Shown: positions 21,509-33,289, counted from the first letter of the stretch. The stretch is 64,000 nt of DNA from Dasypus novemcinctus (GCF_030445035.2 NC_080688.1:65009449-65073448); one strand, 5' to 3'. The notes: generated by a model not told the origin, from the letters alone. Program-made: numbers and translations.

Positions 21509-23109
21509 GTAAGTGGTGCGGCTGACCTATCGCTGAGCTCTGACGCGGTGCACCCCTCACTCCTTAAAGACTGTGGGGTGCAGGGGTGGTTGGAAACATC
21601 CCCGAGTGCAGGGAAAGAGGCATCGAGCAGAACAGGTGGGGCTGGCTTCATAAATAGACATGGACTTCTGTGTCCAGAACTACCAACCCTAAACCAGAGT
21701 AAGTGCTGACGGTGGGACCAGCTGAGCCCTGAACAGAGAGAAAAAGGGCTTCTGGTCTCCAGAGGGAAGGGTGGATTGTCTACTTGCTCTGCCCTGAAAA
21801 CTACCCTCTCCTTGGATCAGGCGTTCCACACAAATGACTCCAGGGGCCCACTGCCCCCAAACATACCTCTTTGCTGTGGTGATATGGGGCTTGGGGAAGG
21901 TGACTGATGCTTGCACTCTCCACGTGGGCACTCCTCACTTCCTGTCCCCAAGGTGCTGCCCCTTCCCACCGAAACTTCCTCTGGGCTCTCCCTTCAGAGG
22001 CTTCACTTGGGCCCAGTCATCCGGTCAAATCTTTGTCCTCAGATAAGAGCCCTGAGTCATTCAAAGGGTGCTGAGGAGAGGGGCTTCTGGCACGAGAACA
22101 CCAGGACACACCCGGTGCTCAGGAGCAGGGCTCCCCCGACCTGTACCAACTGCAAAGAGTGTTCCCAAAGAGCCAGGGCGCAGAAGAGCCCGGAGCCCCA
22201 ACAGCAGCCTTGGGCCTGTGGGGTGGTCACTCATTCTTCTAGTTCCTTCGTTGGGCTCCAGCTGGTCAGCTGGTCAGTGAGAATCCTTAGGAAATGAAAT
22301 GAGCTTTAAGACTTCCCAGCTGGTGACTGCCCTCCAGCATGGGCTGTAGGCTGGAGAAGATAGAGAAGGAGAAAGCATGGGGCCTGGTTGAATAGATGAC
22401 ACAACACAGCAAAGGGTGATGTGTAGAGTAAGTGTGGGTGCAGAGCATCCACCCCTGAGGAATCAGAAGAGAGAGGTCAAGGCGGGTTGGGAGATCCAGC
22501 AGATTTTGTGAAGAAGGTAAAGCCTTGGTAAGTGGGTGAGCCAAGGCTGAGCATGGGGCAGAGATGGGAATTGAGATTATATGGCAAGGACCTGCAGGAA
22601 CTGCTGATCAAGGTGGCACTGATCTGGAAAGCTGGGCTTCTTCACAACAGAGGCTTCTCATGGTCATTGGGGGCCTCTCATAAGGGCAAAACCCCCAGTG
22701 GACTTTCTGCCCCAGGTCATATTTCTCTCATCCCCCTCTGTGTCACAAATGTGGGCACAGGTCAGCTCAGGGGCCAGTGGGTGTGGATTGGGGACAGGAG
22801 AGAAGGGAAGAGAAGGAAATAGGAGACTTCATCCCTGTTCTCAGGTTCCACATGGACACGCACAGGTAGTAATGACCTAAGCTCATTTCCGAGAGATGTC
22901 CTAGCAATTGAAAATCAGCATGGTGTCATCAGATCACCAAAGGGACAGGATGACGGAGCAATCTAACGATGTAAACTTCTCCCCCCGTGGCCCAGACCCG
23001 AATGTCCCCAGGGCAGCCCAGCCATGTCCTGTCCCTATACCCAGCCCACCTAACAAAGGTAGGGCAGGGGGCTCAAGTCCTGTCCTGACCTCTACTTCTC
23101 CGGCCACAG
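21509..23109 (+). other. CTIF: Last CTIF intron
   Basis: A 1.6-kb intron bounded by GTAAGT and a CCGGCCACAG acceptor. No DAS-SINE, L1 or other clear transposon was recognised in it. It is unusually clean compared with the 21 kb before it. No exon-like frame with sensible splice sites was seen inside. Confidence 0.9.
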
Positions 23110-23325
23110 CTCCAGAGCACAGGCCGGCTGCTGGAGGAGCAGCTGCCCGAGATGATGACGGAGCTGCTGGCCAGCGCCCGTGACAAGATGCTGTGCCCCT
23201 CGGAGTCGATGCTGACCCGGTCGCTGCTCCTGGAGGTCATCGAGCTCCACGCCAACAGCTGGAACCCACTGACGCCCCCCATCACGCAGTACTACAACAG
23301 AACCATCCAGAAACTGACAGCCTGA
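23110..23325 (+). CDS. CTIF: CTIF last coding exon, C-terminus and stop
   Basis: The exon encodes 71 residues and a TGA stop (23323-23325). It opens with LQSTGRLLEEQLPEMM and ends with YYNRTIQKLTA, agreeing residue for residue with remembered human CTIF. It supplies the last helices of the MIF4G-type domain, which in this family is the part that contacts eIF3g and other initiation partners. The acceptor CAG at 23107-23109 and the phase-0 junction connect it to the exon at 21455-21508. The frame has no internal stop. Being in the last exon, the stop codon leaves no downstream splice junction, as expected for a normal transcript. The match to remembered protein is strong, so the identity is close to certain; exact paralogy is supported by the SESMLTRSLLLEVIELHANS segment. 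Confidence 0.97.
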   Translation, partial: LQSTGRLLEEQLPEMMTELLASARDKMLCPSESMLTRSLLLEVIELHANSWNPLTPPITQYYNRTIQKLTA

Positions 23326-26300
23326 CAGCCAGGGGGCCTGGCGGGCGTCCCGCGGGCAGCTGGGGCCCTGGCGTGCAGGGCCAGATGGACAGGCAGGAGG
23401 ACGGGGTGGCCCTGGCAGGAGAAAGAAGGGGGGAGGAAGGCAAGCAGAGCCGGTGGCCAGTCTGGAGCCAGGCAGGGCAGGGAGGAGACCCCTGAGAGGA
23501 GCAACCCCATCCAAGCCCCCCACCGCCCGGCCCCGAGCATGCGTCTGCTCACACCAGTAAGGGAAGCATGCTTCTTTCCTCGGTGTTCCCGGCTCCGGCC
23601 CCTCCTCGATCCTGCCTCCCCGCCCCTCGCCCTCCCACTGAACACGCCCCCCGCGGGGGCTTTGTGCGAGGGGTTTCATCTCCGTGGCTCCTCAGAGACC
23701 TCGGCAGCGTCTCACGCTGGGGCAACGCTTGGGTCAGAAAGGACCTCAGAAGGCTGAAAAAGCGGGTCGGAGACGGGCTCGCATTGTTCTGGGGCCCGCA
23801 TTCTGTCGGCGGCCGTTGCCAACTGGCAGGAGGCAACGTGTAGCAGATGTTTGGGAGGACAAAGGCAGGCACGGTCCCCACCAGCCGCCTGTAATTGACT
23901 GTCTTTGTCAGCCCCGGTGGAGCTGGGGACCAGAGTCGTTTTGCCTCTAACCTTCCAACTTCAATTCCTCCTCGCTTTAGCCTCCCCCCAGCCTCAAGCC
24001 TAGGGGGTCGCGAGCAGGGAGGGGAGACGGGGCTTGCAGTTATATTTGCACTCTTTTGTTTCATTTTTCAAAAGCCGGTTGCTTTGAAGTCTTTTCTCAA
24101 TGAAAAGAGCCCGGGATGTGAGTATGCATTCAGCTCGGGGAGACCCCCTATTAGTGGGAGATCAAACCTGGGCCCCTCTGGAAGGATTCTAGCCACAGAC
24201 AGCTTGCCAGTAGCCAATTAGGGTAATTGGAAACTTCTGCCCCGGCGGGGTCCCCGCTGGGATCTTGTGTTCCCTGGCCGCTGGCCTCCCACACCTCTGC
24301 TCTCTCGTTTTAGTCTCTCTCTCTCAAAGGGCTGATACTGTCACCACTGGAACTGCATTAAACTTTGTCCCAGCCCTGAGGCCTTGTAGCAAACAGGGCC
24401 CAGATGAGGCCAGCACATGAAACCAAAATGCCAGGTGATGCTTCCCAGCTCCCCATGCAGGTCTTGCCCCAAGCACCTCCTGGGGAGAGGATGGGCCCGG
24501 GGCAGGCTGGCTCCCCAGGATTTGGCGGCTTAGCTACCTGGGCCTCGTCAGTGGCCCTGGCCTCATCGTGACCTCGTGGTCTGGGCAGGGGTCTGGAGAT
24601 TGTGGCCCCCATGTTGTTGGGAAGGGAGTGAATCATTGCATCATCATGAGGACAGTCGTAGCTGGGTGGCCAAGCAGGGTTGCCAGTGGAACTTTCCAGA
24701 CTGGAAACAAGGCCACGATTTCTTAGAAGGACGAGGTCCTGGAGAGCAGCCCCCTCTCTCTGCAGTTGGGGTTCCAGGAGGCTGGCCTTGGGATCCTTAC
24801 GGGTGTCTGCACAACTCGGTCTCCCTGGTCCAGAGCCCACACTTTGAAAGCATCCCTAGGATATGACATCAGAGCCCAGCTCTTCCTAATTTGCTCCTTT
24901 GTTGAGACTGGGGATGACTCCCCGGGTCATCTTGGGGGCCCTTCCTGGCTCAACTGGCTGGGTGGGGAGGCTCCCCTTCGTAGCCTCCGAGCCTAGGAGA
25001 ACAGGCGAGATGGGTGTGCAGAAGGCTCCCCAGACTCCCTGGCTTTCCCCACTAGCCGCAACCTGCCATCGGACTCCGGCTGGCCTGTGCCAGTCCCCCA
25101 AAAGGGCCTGTTGGGGACATGGTCTGGGGGGCAAAGGTTTACCCGAATCAGGGATCAACAGCCTCTGCCAAGAAGCGCGTGCCGCCCCCGCCCTGGCCTG
25201 CCTCTTCAGCTTCTCCTTCCTGCCGTTCTCCGTGGGCCCAGCCTGGGGCCTGGGGAGCCCACAGCCCCCGCGGGAGGCCCCGAGGGAAGAGCAGGGGTGC
25301 TGAGAGAGGGACACGGGGGAAATCAAGCTCCTGTGCCGCCAGGCAGCCCAGCCCACAGGCAGCCGCTCACTTGCAGCCCTCAGAGAGTCAGGCCTGTGCT
25401 GGGGCCATGCTTTCCTCACCTGGGGTGCCGAGTGTCTGCTGAGGAAGAAGCAGGGCCCCGGAAGAAGGGGGAGGCCCAGCAGGCGGGGGCACCTCGGGTC
25501 AGGCAGAGGCAAGGCGGAGGGGGGGGCTCCCCAAGCACCGCGTGCAGAGGGTGCCTGGTGTTCCCTGGAGAAGCAAGGCGGGTCTCAGGTGAGCACCTGG
25601 GGCCCCACGCCCCCTCCTCAGTGGTCCCGCCTCACGGCCACCCCTCCTTGCCTGTTAGAACCAGAGTGTGGAAGACGTGAGAGCTATAAATATGTATACA
25701 TATATAAATATATTTTTAATTACGTGTCTTGTCACAGTGGCTCCAGACATACGATTTGCCTAGTTTATTCCATTGCCTGAAAGCGCTTCCTGGCCAATCC
25801 GAATAACAATTTAAGCTGTTTTTCTAAATGTAGTTGCTGCTACTTTTTCGGACATGGAGGGAAAACATTGAAAAAAATTTTTTTTTTCTTTAAAGGAAAC
25901 AACAGTAAAGCTGAAAATCTGAGACTCTGAGGCAATTTCCCACGGGGGACGACTCAGACAGGAACCAGGGGGCAGAAGTGGGTGCCTCCCAGCCCTCTGC
26001 CCCCTGCCAGGCTGCCCCTCGCCCCACCCCGCTGAGTGAGAAGGGCCGCATCCACGCTGACCTCTGAATGTATTTGGTGGGAGGCAGAGCTGGAGATGGC
26101 GTTTCTAAGGCTCGTGTTGTTTTCCCTCTTCGCCCGCGGTTTTCTTGGCGCGCTGGAGAGGCAAAGTCCAGCCATCTGATGTTGATCCTGTTTCCGTCCC
26201 CCCTGCCAGTCGGGGCGCCTTAGTCATTGTTTTCCTCCAGGACGGCCTGCTCGCCGCAGCCCTGCTCCCCGCAGCCTGTGGCTTTGCCTGAGCTCTGGGA

Positions 26301-27032
26301 CCACAGCCCCAGCGAGGCTCCCAGCCGCCCTGGACCAGGCCTGGAGCCCCCGCCGTCCTCCGTGGGGAGTGTGCACCCCCAAAACCCAGTTTCCATCTGT
26401 TCGTCCTTTCTTAATGTTCTGTAAACCTTTCAAGTCTGGGGATCGTCCTGTCCGCCCATGTAAATGTAAACGTTGGCTGAGTCGGTATTTATTCTAATTT
26501 TTATTTTATTTTATTTCTATTTTTCTCTGGGGGAAGGGGGTGGGATGTGTGGGAAATGTACCACTGATCATGCCCTGAGCAGCTGCAGGGGCAGGGGCCC
26601 AGCCAGGCAGGCCTCCACCAGCAGCAGCCCCAGGGGAGCCCCGCCCCGTCGTGGGCCCCTGAGAGGCCAGGTCAGGGGCAGTCATCTGGCAGCAGAACTG
26701 GCCAGTGTTCCTCGTGTGACCAGCTCTTGGGGCCTGCCTGTGGGACTCATGTCCCTCACCTGCCGGCATTCTGACTGGGCCTTCGAGGACGCAGGTCAGA
26801 GAGAAGACACTTTGCTGTGGACACTGGAAGGGAAGGGCTGCGCACCTCACCCGAGGCAGCGGCGAGCCGGACGGCGGGGCCCACCACCCCGGAGCAGGGC
26901 CCTGGGGCCTCCCGCCAAAGCCGCAGCCGAATCCTGCTCACACGACCACCTTCCCTCCCTCGGTATGTCCTGCTTTCCAGCTGAACCCAGACTCCAAGTG
27001 GGTTTGAAAAAATAAACAACACCAAAAAACAG
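23326..27032 (+). other. CTIF: CTIF 3' untranslated region
   Basis: About 3.7 kb between the stop codon and the poly(A) signal at 27011. No SINE, LINE or LTR was recognised in it, whereas flanking DNA has many. The first 2 kb is GC-rich. An AT-rich segment follows at 25680-25920 with UAUAUAAAUAUA-type runs and a long T tract, and another at 26450-26530 with TATTTATT and TGTAAATG motifs that resemble AU-rich and Pumilio-type sites. An ATTAAA at 24357-24362 could serve as an earlier, weaker poly(A) site. The extent is inferred from the terminal signal and lack of repeats; no transcript data are available here. Open frames inside it (for example 25087-25680) are not supported. Confidence 0.75.
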
Positions 27033-27062
27033 AAACGCCCTGAATCTGTGTTCTGTGCGTGC
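27011..27062 (+). terminator. CTIF: Polyadenylation site of CTIF (AATAAA plus GU-rich element)
   Basis: AATAAA at 27011-27016 is followed by an A/C-rich stretch with a plausible cleavage position near 27030, then by a GT-rich block (TGTGTTCTGTGCGTGCG) at about 27046-27062. This is the canonical arrangement of a mammalian poly(A) site and the best one downstream of the CTIF stop. Confidence 0.75.
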
Positions 27063-28385
27063 GCAGCAAAGGAAATCTGTCCCGACGTTTTATTGTGCCT
27101 CAGCTGGTGCTGGCAGGGCCCCAGAGGAGCCCCTGCCCAGGCAGTGAGCTCACGAGAAGATTCCCCACAGTTTAGACAGGGTGGGGAGCAGCGTCTGGGG
27201 CTTAGGCAGGACTGGGAAGGTGTGGTCTAGGATTGCGTGGGCAGAGGAAACTCGTTCCCCTAAAACTGGGGCCCGTGGCCCATCCACGGTCACAGGATGG
27301 GGCCTGTCCTGGAGAAAATGCCTTTTCGAACTGCAAGTATGGCCTGCTGCATATTTAACTAGCCCTCTCCTTGCCACCCAATCTACCCCTTCCCCAGAAA
27401 TGTGCTTGTGGCGTTCGGCTGTGACTTGTTTTAGGAAGGCTGAGATGGGCCTAGCGGCTTCTAGACAGCAAGCGTCTGTCCTGTCTTGGCTGGTCAGATG
27501 CATCTTTCATCAAAGGGTCCCAAAAAGGCCCAGTGATTTATTTTCCTGTGATGACATGTCCCTTGTTTTGCACAATCCCTCCCATGGCGAGGCCTTGGGG
27601 AACACTCCCTCCTGGTAACAGCTCCTCCTCGGGGATTCTTTCTGGCTAGAACTGACGGGTCTTTCAGCTCCTCGGGGTGGCAACTCGAGCATCCGCCCTC
27701 CGCACGCTTCCCTGGCCTGGCCGCGGTGGCGGCCGGGGCACCCAGGAGCCTGCCAATAGGTGGTCGTGGCATTACTGCTGTGCCCACCGTGACACCGCAC
27801 AGGGACGCCCAGAAGTACACAGATTCGGGAGGAGGAGATAACACTAATTAAACAATTGATCATTTTTGTGAAGCCAAAATTTCTTTCCGAAAATGCAAAA
27901 AAATAGAAACAAATTGTAGGTAAAAATGAAAAAGTGTCTGAAGGCAGAATAGAGGCTGGGGAAGGGGGAATCTTACCAAATACTGTTCACCAAAAAAGAG
28001 AGGAGATTTTCCTGGACGATTTAGTCCTGGTTCCAGAAGGATCCAAAACGCTAAATACTAGGAATCACATCATTCAAATAATAAATGTCTCAACCCTGAA
28101 TTTCACCATCTCTGCTCTTATGTAGCCTTTGAAGATGGGTTCCATTTATCTTGGGCTCTATAGGAGGGGCAGGCCCTGGGGCTTGGGAGGAAGAAAGAAG
28201 ATTTTATTTATTTTGGATGACTAAGCTAGAAAACACACACAACTCAAAAGGGCCTTTTGAGTACCTAGGCAAAGGTGGTGAAGAAAAGAGGGGATTAAGA
28301 AGGTGAGAGAAAAGAAGAGGCTCTCTTGTTCCTGAAGTTCCCCAGCAGCTGAAGGGCCGCCCAGAAACCGTCTCAGGTGGCCTAA
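27063..28385. other. Intergenic sequence just downstream of CTIF, no gene seen
   Basis: Mixed composition, with AT-rich segments near 27850-28110. The overlapping minus-strand frames at 27494-27863 have no recognisable domain. No clear transposon was identified. Confidence 0.5.
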
Positions 28386-28389
28386 AAGA

Positions 28390-28510
28390 GTGTTTCTAAC
28401 GCCCATTTTACAGATGAGACCCAGGCAGGTGGCATGACTGACCCCGAGCCCAAGCCAGTCGGTGAAAGGGCCGGGGTCGGGGTGAGAGCCTAGTGCCCTT
28501 TCCACTAGCC
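28390..28510 (-). repeat. MIR SINE fossil
   Basis: 'cccattttacagatgagac' and 'ggcaggtggcatgactgac' followed by 'ctttccactagcc' match the inverted MIR layout. Confidence 0.6.
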
Positions 28511-29635
28511 CAGAAAGCAAGTGTGTCCTTCTGTCTGTCAGCTGCAGAACACTGTCCCCAGTAACCGGCCAGCAACTCGGACCAGCCAGCCAGAGGAGCA
28601 GCCAGCGGCCTGCTGGCCGTCTGGGGCAGGCCACCCGGCATTCCCGCTGTGCTGGGGAAACAGGGAGCGTGAGGAAATAGCTCAATCCAAGGGATTTTGC
28701 GAGGGGGAAAGGGGGTATGAGGCAATGTTGCAGAGTTCGGTGCTGTTATGTAAAGAGGTCCTCCCGCTGGATTTCAGGTTCTCGAAGGGGGTGGGAAGAG
28801 CGGCCTCCTAGGGGCCATATCAAGGGGTGGGGTCAATTCCCAACTTGCTCGGGAGCTTCCCTTACGACAAACCAAAACAGGACGCGCACAGACCAACATT
28901 TCCAGAATTCTGGCCTCGGGGAGCCCCTCTTCTTACTGGGGTGTGCGCATCGTGCCCTGCTGGGGTGCCAGAGACAGGGTGGGGGAGAGCCACCACCTGC
29001 CTCTCCAGGGGCGCAGCGCAACGACGGGGCAGCGCAGAGTGACCGTCCAGGAGCAGCAGGTCCGGGCTGTGTTCCCTGCCGCCATCTGCAGCGTTGGGAT
29101 TTGCCATCTCGGTTGTCCAGCCGTGGCGGGAAGGGGCTCCCGTAAACGAGTTGCTTGAATATGGGACAGAACACACACGGTGGGGTCATGGCCCCGGGCA
29201 CTTCTGCCGTGACAGGCCCCTTCCTCGGTAAAATGTGTGTGCATGTATATATATATAATTATATGACTATGTTGGGGTAAAGATGAGTATAGTAATATTG
29301 TCTGTCAAAGCATTTCCATTGACCCAGAAGTTCATTCCTTAACTCTGATTTTAAAAGAAGCTAAAACACTTTTGTGGGCCTCTCCACTCTCGTGGGCCCT
29401 AGGTACCTGCGTCATGGTCAGGCCACCTTCCATGGACTTCTCATCTGAGCAAGCAAGCTCTCCTGCTGCCCTCCTGGCCTCAGGGTGAGCAGGGTGGGCG
29501 CGTGTCTACAGGGCGCTCCCGCTGCAGGCTCCCGGAGCAGTTGCCCATTCTGGAGAAGCCTCCCACGGGGTCACACAGCCCTTTCTCCTCCTTATCACAG
29601 CCCTCGAGCACACGTAAGCTCTTGTCTGATTCTAG
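28511..29635. other. Intergenic unique sequence, no gene seen
   Basis: GC-rich overlapping frames on both strands at 28521-29244, none recognisable. A short AT-rich low-complexity run (about 29230-29275) contains alternating TA repeats. Confidence 0.5.
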
Positions 29636-29639
29636 TCTC

Positions 29640-29835
29640 ACCCCAGACCTGTGAAAGAGGTCAATAAAATCCTTAAGTCCATTTTACCTCTGGAGAAACT
29701 GAGGCTTAGAGAATGATCCTGTGTGTCTGAATGGCACATTTGCCGTTGTCCCACCAGCTCTGCCAGTGACAGACCCTTTGCTCCCCATTTTAAAGACAAG
29801 AAACAGACTCAGAGTGACAACCAGTGTCCTGGACT
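29640..29835 (-). repeat. MIR SINE fossil
   Basis: 'aagtccattttacctctgg' and 'gagaaactgaggcttagag' are the inverted MIR core. A second 'cattttaaagacaagaaac' block to the right may be a further MIR scrap. Confidence 0.65.
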
Positions 29836-29839
29836 ACGG

Positions 29840-30520
29840 GACAGAGAGGCCAGGCCTTGACCTGCTGCCTTCTCGGTCCTGAGACAGACCTGGGCTCCTG
29901 TCCTGCGTCCCTTGGGCCGGTCCTCCTGCCCCCACTCTAATCGGTGTCCGCCCGCAGCAACCTCGCCGTCATCCCTGAGCACCCACCCATGCCCCGGGCG
30001 GTGCCTCCCATCGCCCCCACAGCCATCCCCATCGCGGGTGGTCGGCCTGCTTTACAGATGAGCGCCAAGGATATGGCCAGGGACCCTCAGGGACCCGAAG
30101 CAGAGCTGACTCCGAGGGTGGCGCCCCAGCCACCACGCTCCCTGCCGCCGAGACACATCACCCCATCCTGGGTTTTTCGAGTGCGCTTCACCTGGCTGTG
30201 GTGCCCACCTGCTGCTGAGGGATGGTGAGAAACAAGCAAGGGGGAAAACACTTGAACCACCGGAATTCACAGACAACAGACAACCACCAACAGGTCTGGC
30301 CCCAGTGCGGGGTGAAGGGCCTCTGCCCAGCACAGGGGAGCAGCACCTGGCTCAGGCCCTCCAGTGTTGGCACCCTAACTTTTCAGGGACCCCTCCGACG
30401 ACTAACCAATGGCCCTGATGATGGGAGACCGCTGTGCCCCCTCTTCCCAGATGAAACCCAAATGTCCCCTGAGGCTAGAGGTAATGAGGGAACATCTTTG
30501 ATGAGGAATGAGGCAAGCTA
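29840..30520. other. Intergenic unique sequence, no gene seen
   Basis: A GC-rich open frame (29944-30228) starts near an AG and looks superficially exon-like, but it matches no protein I recognise and part of it is MIR-like ('tttacagatgagc'). Confidence 0.45.
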
Positions 30521-30524
30521 GAAG

Positions 30525-30775
30525 GCTTCAAACAAATTTATTCTATTGCACTTCCCTTTAAAAATCAAAGCGTTTATTAAGCCATTGAAAATCCTATTTT
30601 AAAAGATACCCATATAAATACACAGAATCTCACAATTCTGCAAACTCTAAATTCTAACATTCGTGATCTAGAGGGCATAACCAATCGGTAAAGATTTCTG
30701 CATCAAACACTCATACTTCAGAGTTTCGAATCAGTATAAATGTTGTGTCAGCCCAATAGTCACCAGCGTGATTCT
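30525..30775. promoter_or_regulatory. AT-rich island, candidate conserved element or very old repeat
   Basis: About 250 bp of AT-rich sequence with sharp edges within GC-rich DNA. On the minus strand it carries two AATAAA hexamers, near 30574 and 30539. It is not a MIR, L2, L1 or SINE I recognise. It may be a conserved non-coding element, a relic of an ancient repeat, or an unannotated 3' end on the minus strand. Confidence 0.25.
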
Positions 30776-31780
30776 GTGCCACTTGGGGGAAATGTTACCA
30801 TTTCCTGGTTAAGTGAAAATCGTGCCAAGGTCTTCTGAAAGGCTGTCCCGAGCAGCCTAGAGTGGCAGCCCTGCACCCGAGCCCACGGCCTCTTTCCTCA
30901 ATGCAGTGGAGCCCAGTTCCTGCAAACCAGCCCTCTCTTTCTCTCCCTTTTCCCACACCAGGCCTGGCTGCCCAGCAGGCACCAGGCATCCAGTCTACTC
31001 CACACCTCTGGCTGCTGGGGGCAAGCGGGGTCTTGGACTCCCTGGTGACCCAGCAAAATATCTAGGGACAAAGGCCTCAGAGGACACAGAATGGGAGGGA
31101 AAGGGCTCGTGATCCAGCCACAGAGACAGACCCAGGAATGGGCACTGCCAGCGGCTCAGCTCAGAGGAAAAGGAGGTGCCTTGGGGCAGAGGAGGGCAAG
31201 GAGAGTACCCCAGGCACACGGCTAGGAGTGAACAGATAAGGGCTGTGTTGGTTAACTATTGCCATGCAGCCCTGCGGAGCTAGCAAGCTTAAATCCCAGA
31301 GACTTCTGACAGGTGCTCTCAGCTCTCACTCACAGGTCTACAGGCAGGTTGGGGTTTGGATGATCTCTGCTGGCTGACTGGGGACTCAAGCCCACCCTCC
31401 CGGCCATGCCAAGGCCCCCCTTTATGGTGAAAGGAAGCAGGACTCAGCATGCAGGGAGTTACAGAGGTTAGAGGTGCAGGCATGAGCCTTTGCTTAGTGC
31501 CACCTCCTCCAGGAAGCCCCCCCTGACCTGCTTCCACAGCTCCCAGGGACGCCCCTGCAGAGCCCTGCTGGCTGTGTGGAGCTGTCAGTGTGTAGGTGCA
31601 GATGCCCACTGGCTATGAGCTCGACCTCGTCCCTTCTGCAGCTCCAGCACCGCACCTGAGCGGGGACCAAGTAAACGTGGGGGGATAGATGGTGAACTGT
31701 GATGGCGTGCTCGGAGGGGCTTGGGGACTGGGACAGGGCATTCCAGTGGCGGGCGCCTGCCCAGGGCCCTGAGGCTAACA
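30776..31780. other. Intergenic sequence, partly old repeat
   Basis: From about 31245 the sequence 'ttggttaactattgccatg' to 'gactggggactcaagc' looks like a decayed LTR or DNA-transposon remnant, but the family cannot be named. The rest is unique GC-rich sequence with non-specific open frames. Confidence 0.4.
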
Positions 31781-31789
31781 ACCCAAAGG

Positions 31790-32300
31790 GGTCCGGAGGT
31801 GGGGTGCTCTGCTGCGGAGGAGCCGCCGCTGCCTCGACCGACCCCCCTCAGAGGCACCCAGCGCTCCCCGCGGACCCCTCAGCGGGGCACCGCACCCGCG
31901 GGGGTTCTCGGGCTGCGCACACGTGAGCACGCGAGAACCTGTGCTGAGCGTGTCAACCCCAGGCTGACTGCACTGAGCAGCGACGGTGGGGGGCCGAGGA
32001 GCGCGGCCGCCTCCAGGCCCAGAAACTCGGGGTGTCTCTCAGGGGCCCCCGGTGGCTGGGCCTTGCCGCACCTGAGAACGGCTGCGGCGGCCCCAGGGTG
32101 CTGAGAAAGGGCCCTGGGTCCCAGGCCGGCGCACGCCGCCTCTGCTCACCCAAGGCCCTCCTTCCTCGCAGGTGCTGAGGGGAAAGGCGTCTGCACAGCC
32201 TGACGCGGCCGCCCGGGGAGCACGGTGTCCGCAGCGGCCACGGGCGGCGCCTGGGGAGACTGCGGCGCTAGGGGGGCCAGAGGCCTCCGGGCTCAGCACA
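31790..32300. promoter_or_regulatory. CpG-dense stretch (CpG island candidate)
   Basis: CpG dinucleotides are frequent for about 500 bp, with gcggccgc-type cores near 32010 and 32207. Surrounding sequence is GC-rich but poorer in CpG. It could be an orphan promoter or enhancer; no transcript start can be assigned from sequence alone. Confidence 0.5.
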
Positions 32301-33285
32301 GGACACGCTGTCCTTGAAGGCCCCACCCCTCCGTGCAGGGGACACCTGCACCCAGTGTGGCAGCCAGGGGGCCTTGAGGCACCGCCTAGGGCAGGGATGC
32401 TGCTCCCCCCCCAGAAAGCTCCCGGCCGTGAGCGGGGCTGGTCGCGGGAAGCTGCTTCCTCCAGGAGCAGGAACCCCTGGCCCGTCAAACCCGCCTCCCC
32501 CAGGCTGGTCAGACTCAGGACACTGCAGGACTGCGTCTTCCTTTCTTCCCAGAAAGGCTCAGGACGGCTGCGGGCAGGGGAGGAGCTTCCCTCCCCAGGT
32601 GTCTGGGCCTCACCTTCTGCCCCAGCTCGTGGGTGGCTCCTCCTGCCCCGCGGGAGCAGGGCCCTTGAACGGACACTTGTTGGAGAGACATGTGCCTGTC
32701 CCGGGAAAGCATGCTAAGACGGGCACGGGCTCTCGAGGTGACGGCTTGCTCTGCTTTCCTGCCAGATGCACCAGGAGGATTTGCTTCGCCTTTGGGAGCT
32801 CAGTTTCATTGGGCACGAGGACCACAGGCAGGCTGGGGAGGGGTGCCAGCGCTCGGCAGGGAGCTGGGGGGCCCGAGATGCGCAGGCTGAGCCTGACAAG
32901 TCTCAGGGAGCCACTCTGCCTTCCAAGGCCTGAAATGCCACCACAGGGAAGAGGGAACGGGGGGTGGGCACGGCCATCGGGAGTGGGCCGCGTTCGCCCT
33001 GTCCCGGGACAGCGTGGAGACGCCGAGATGGTGGTGCAGGGAACGACTGAGGTGACAAGGGGTGAGCGCCCGTCACCCGCCGTGTTCGAGCAGAAGTTGC
33101 AACTCCCCTCAGGGTGGTGCTGGAGGAATCCCCCCTTTGGGGGCAGGCGTGGACCCCTGTACTTCTGAGGTTCTGTCAAAGGAGCAAGGCCTCCCGGGAC
33201 ACCTCCCTTCCAGGGGCAGGGATGGCCCTCCATTCCCATTTAATCCCTGCTGTCCCCAGAAGACACTCGAATCCCTCGGGCTGTC
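32301..33285. other. GC-rich intergenic sequence with the longest open frame of the window
   Basis: A plus-strand frame of 284 codons (32314-33168) overlaps a 209-codon minus-strand frame (32610-33239). Neither has a recognisable domain. Both are rich in Gly, Pro, Arg and Ser as expected from GC-rich DNA, so no gene is called. Confidence 0.4.
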
Positions 33286-33289
33286 AGGA

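Noticed and set aside
29944-30228. Exon-like frame after CCGCAG with a proline-rich start.
   Set aside because: Part of it is MIR-derived ('tttacagatgagc'), no donor or partner exon is evident, and no protein match is recalled.
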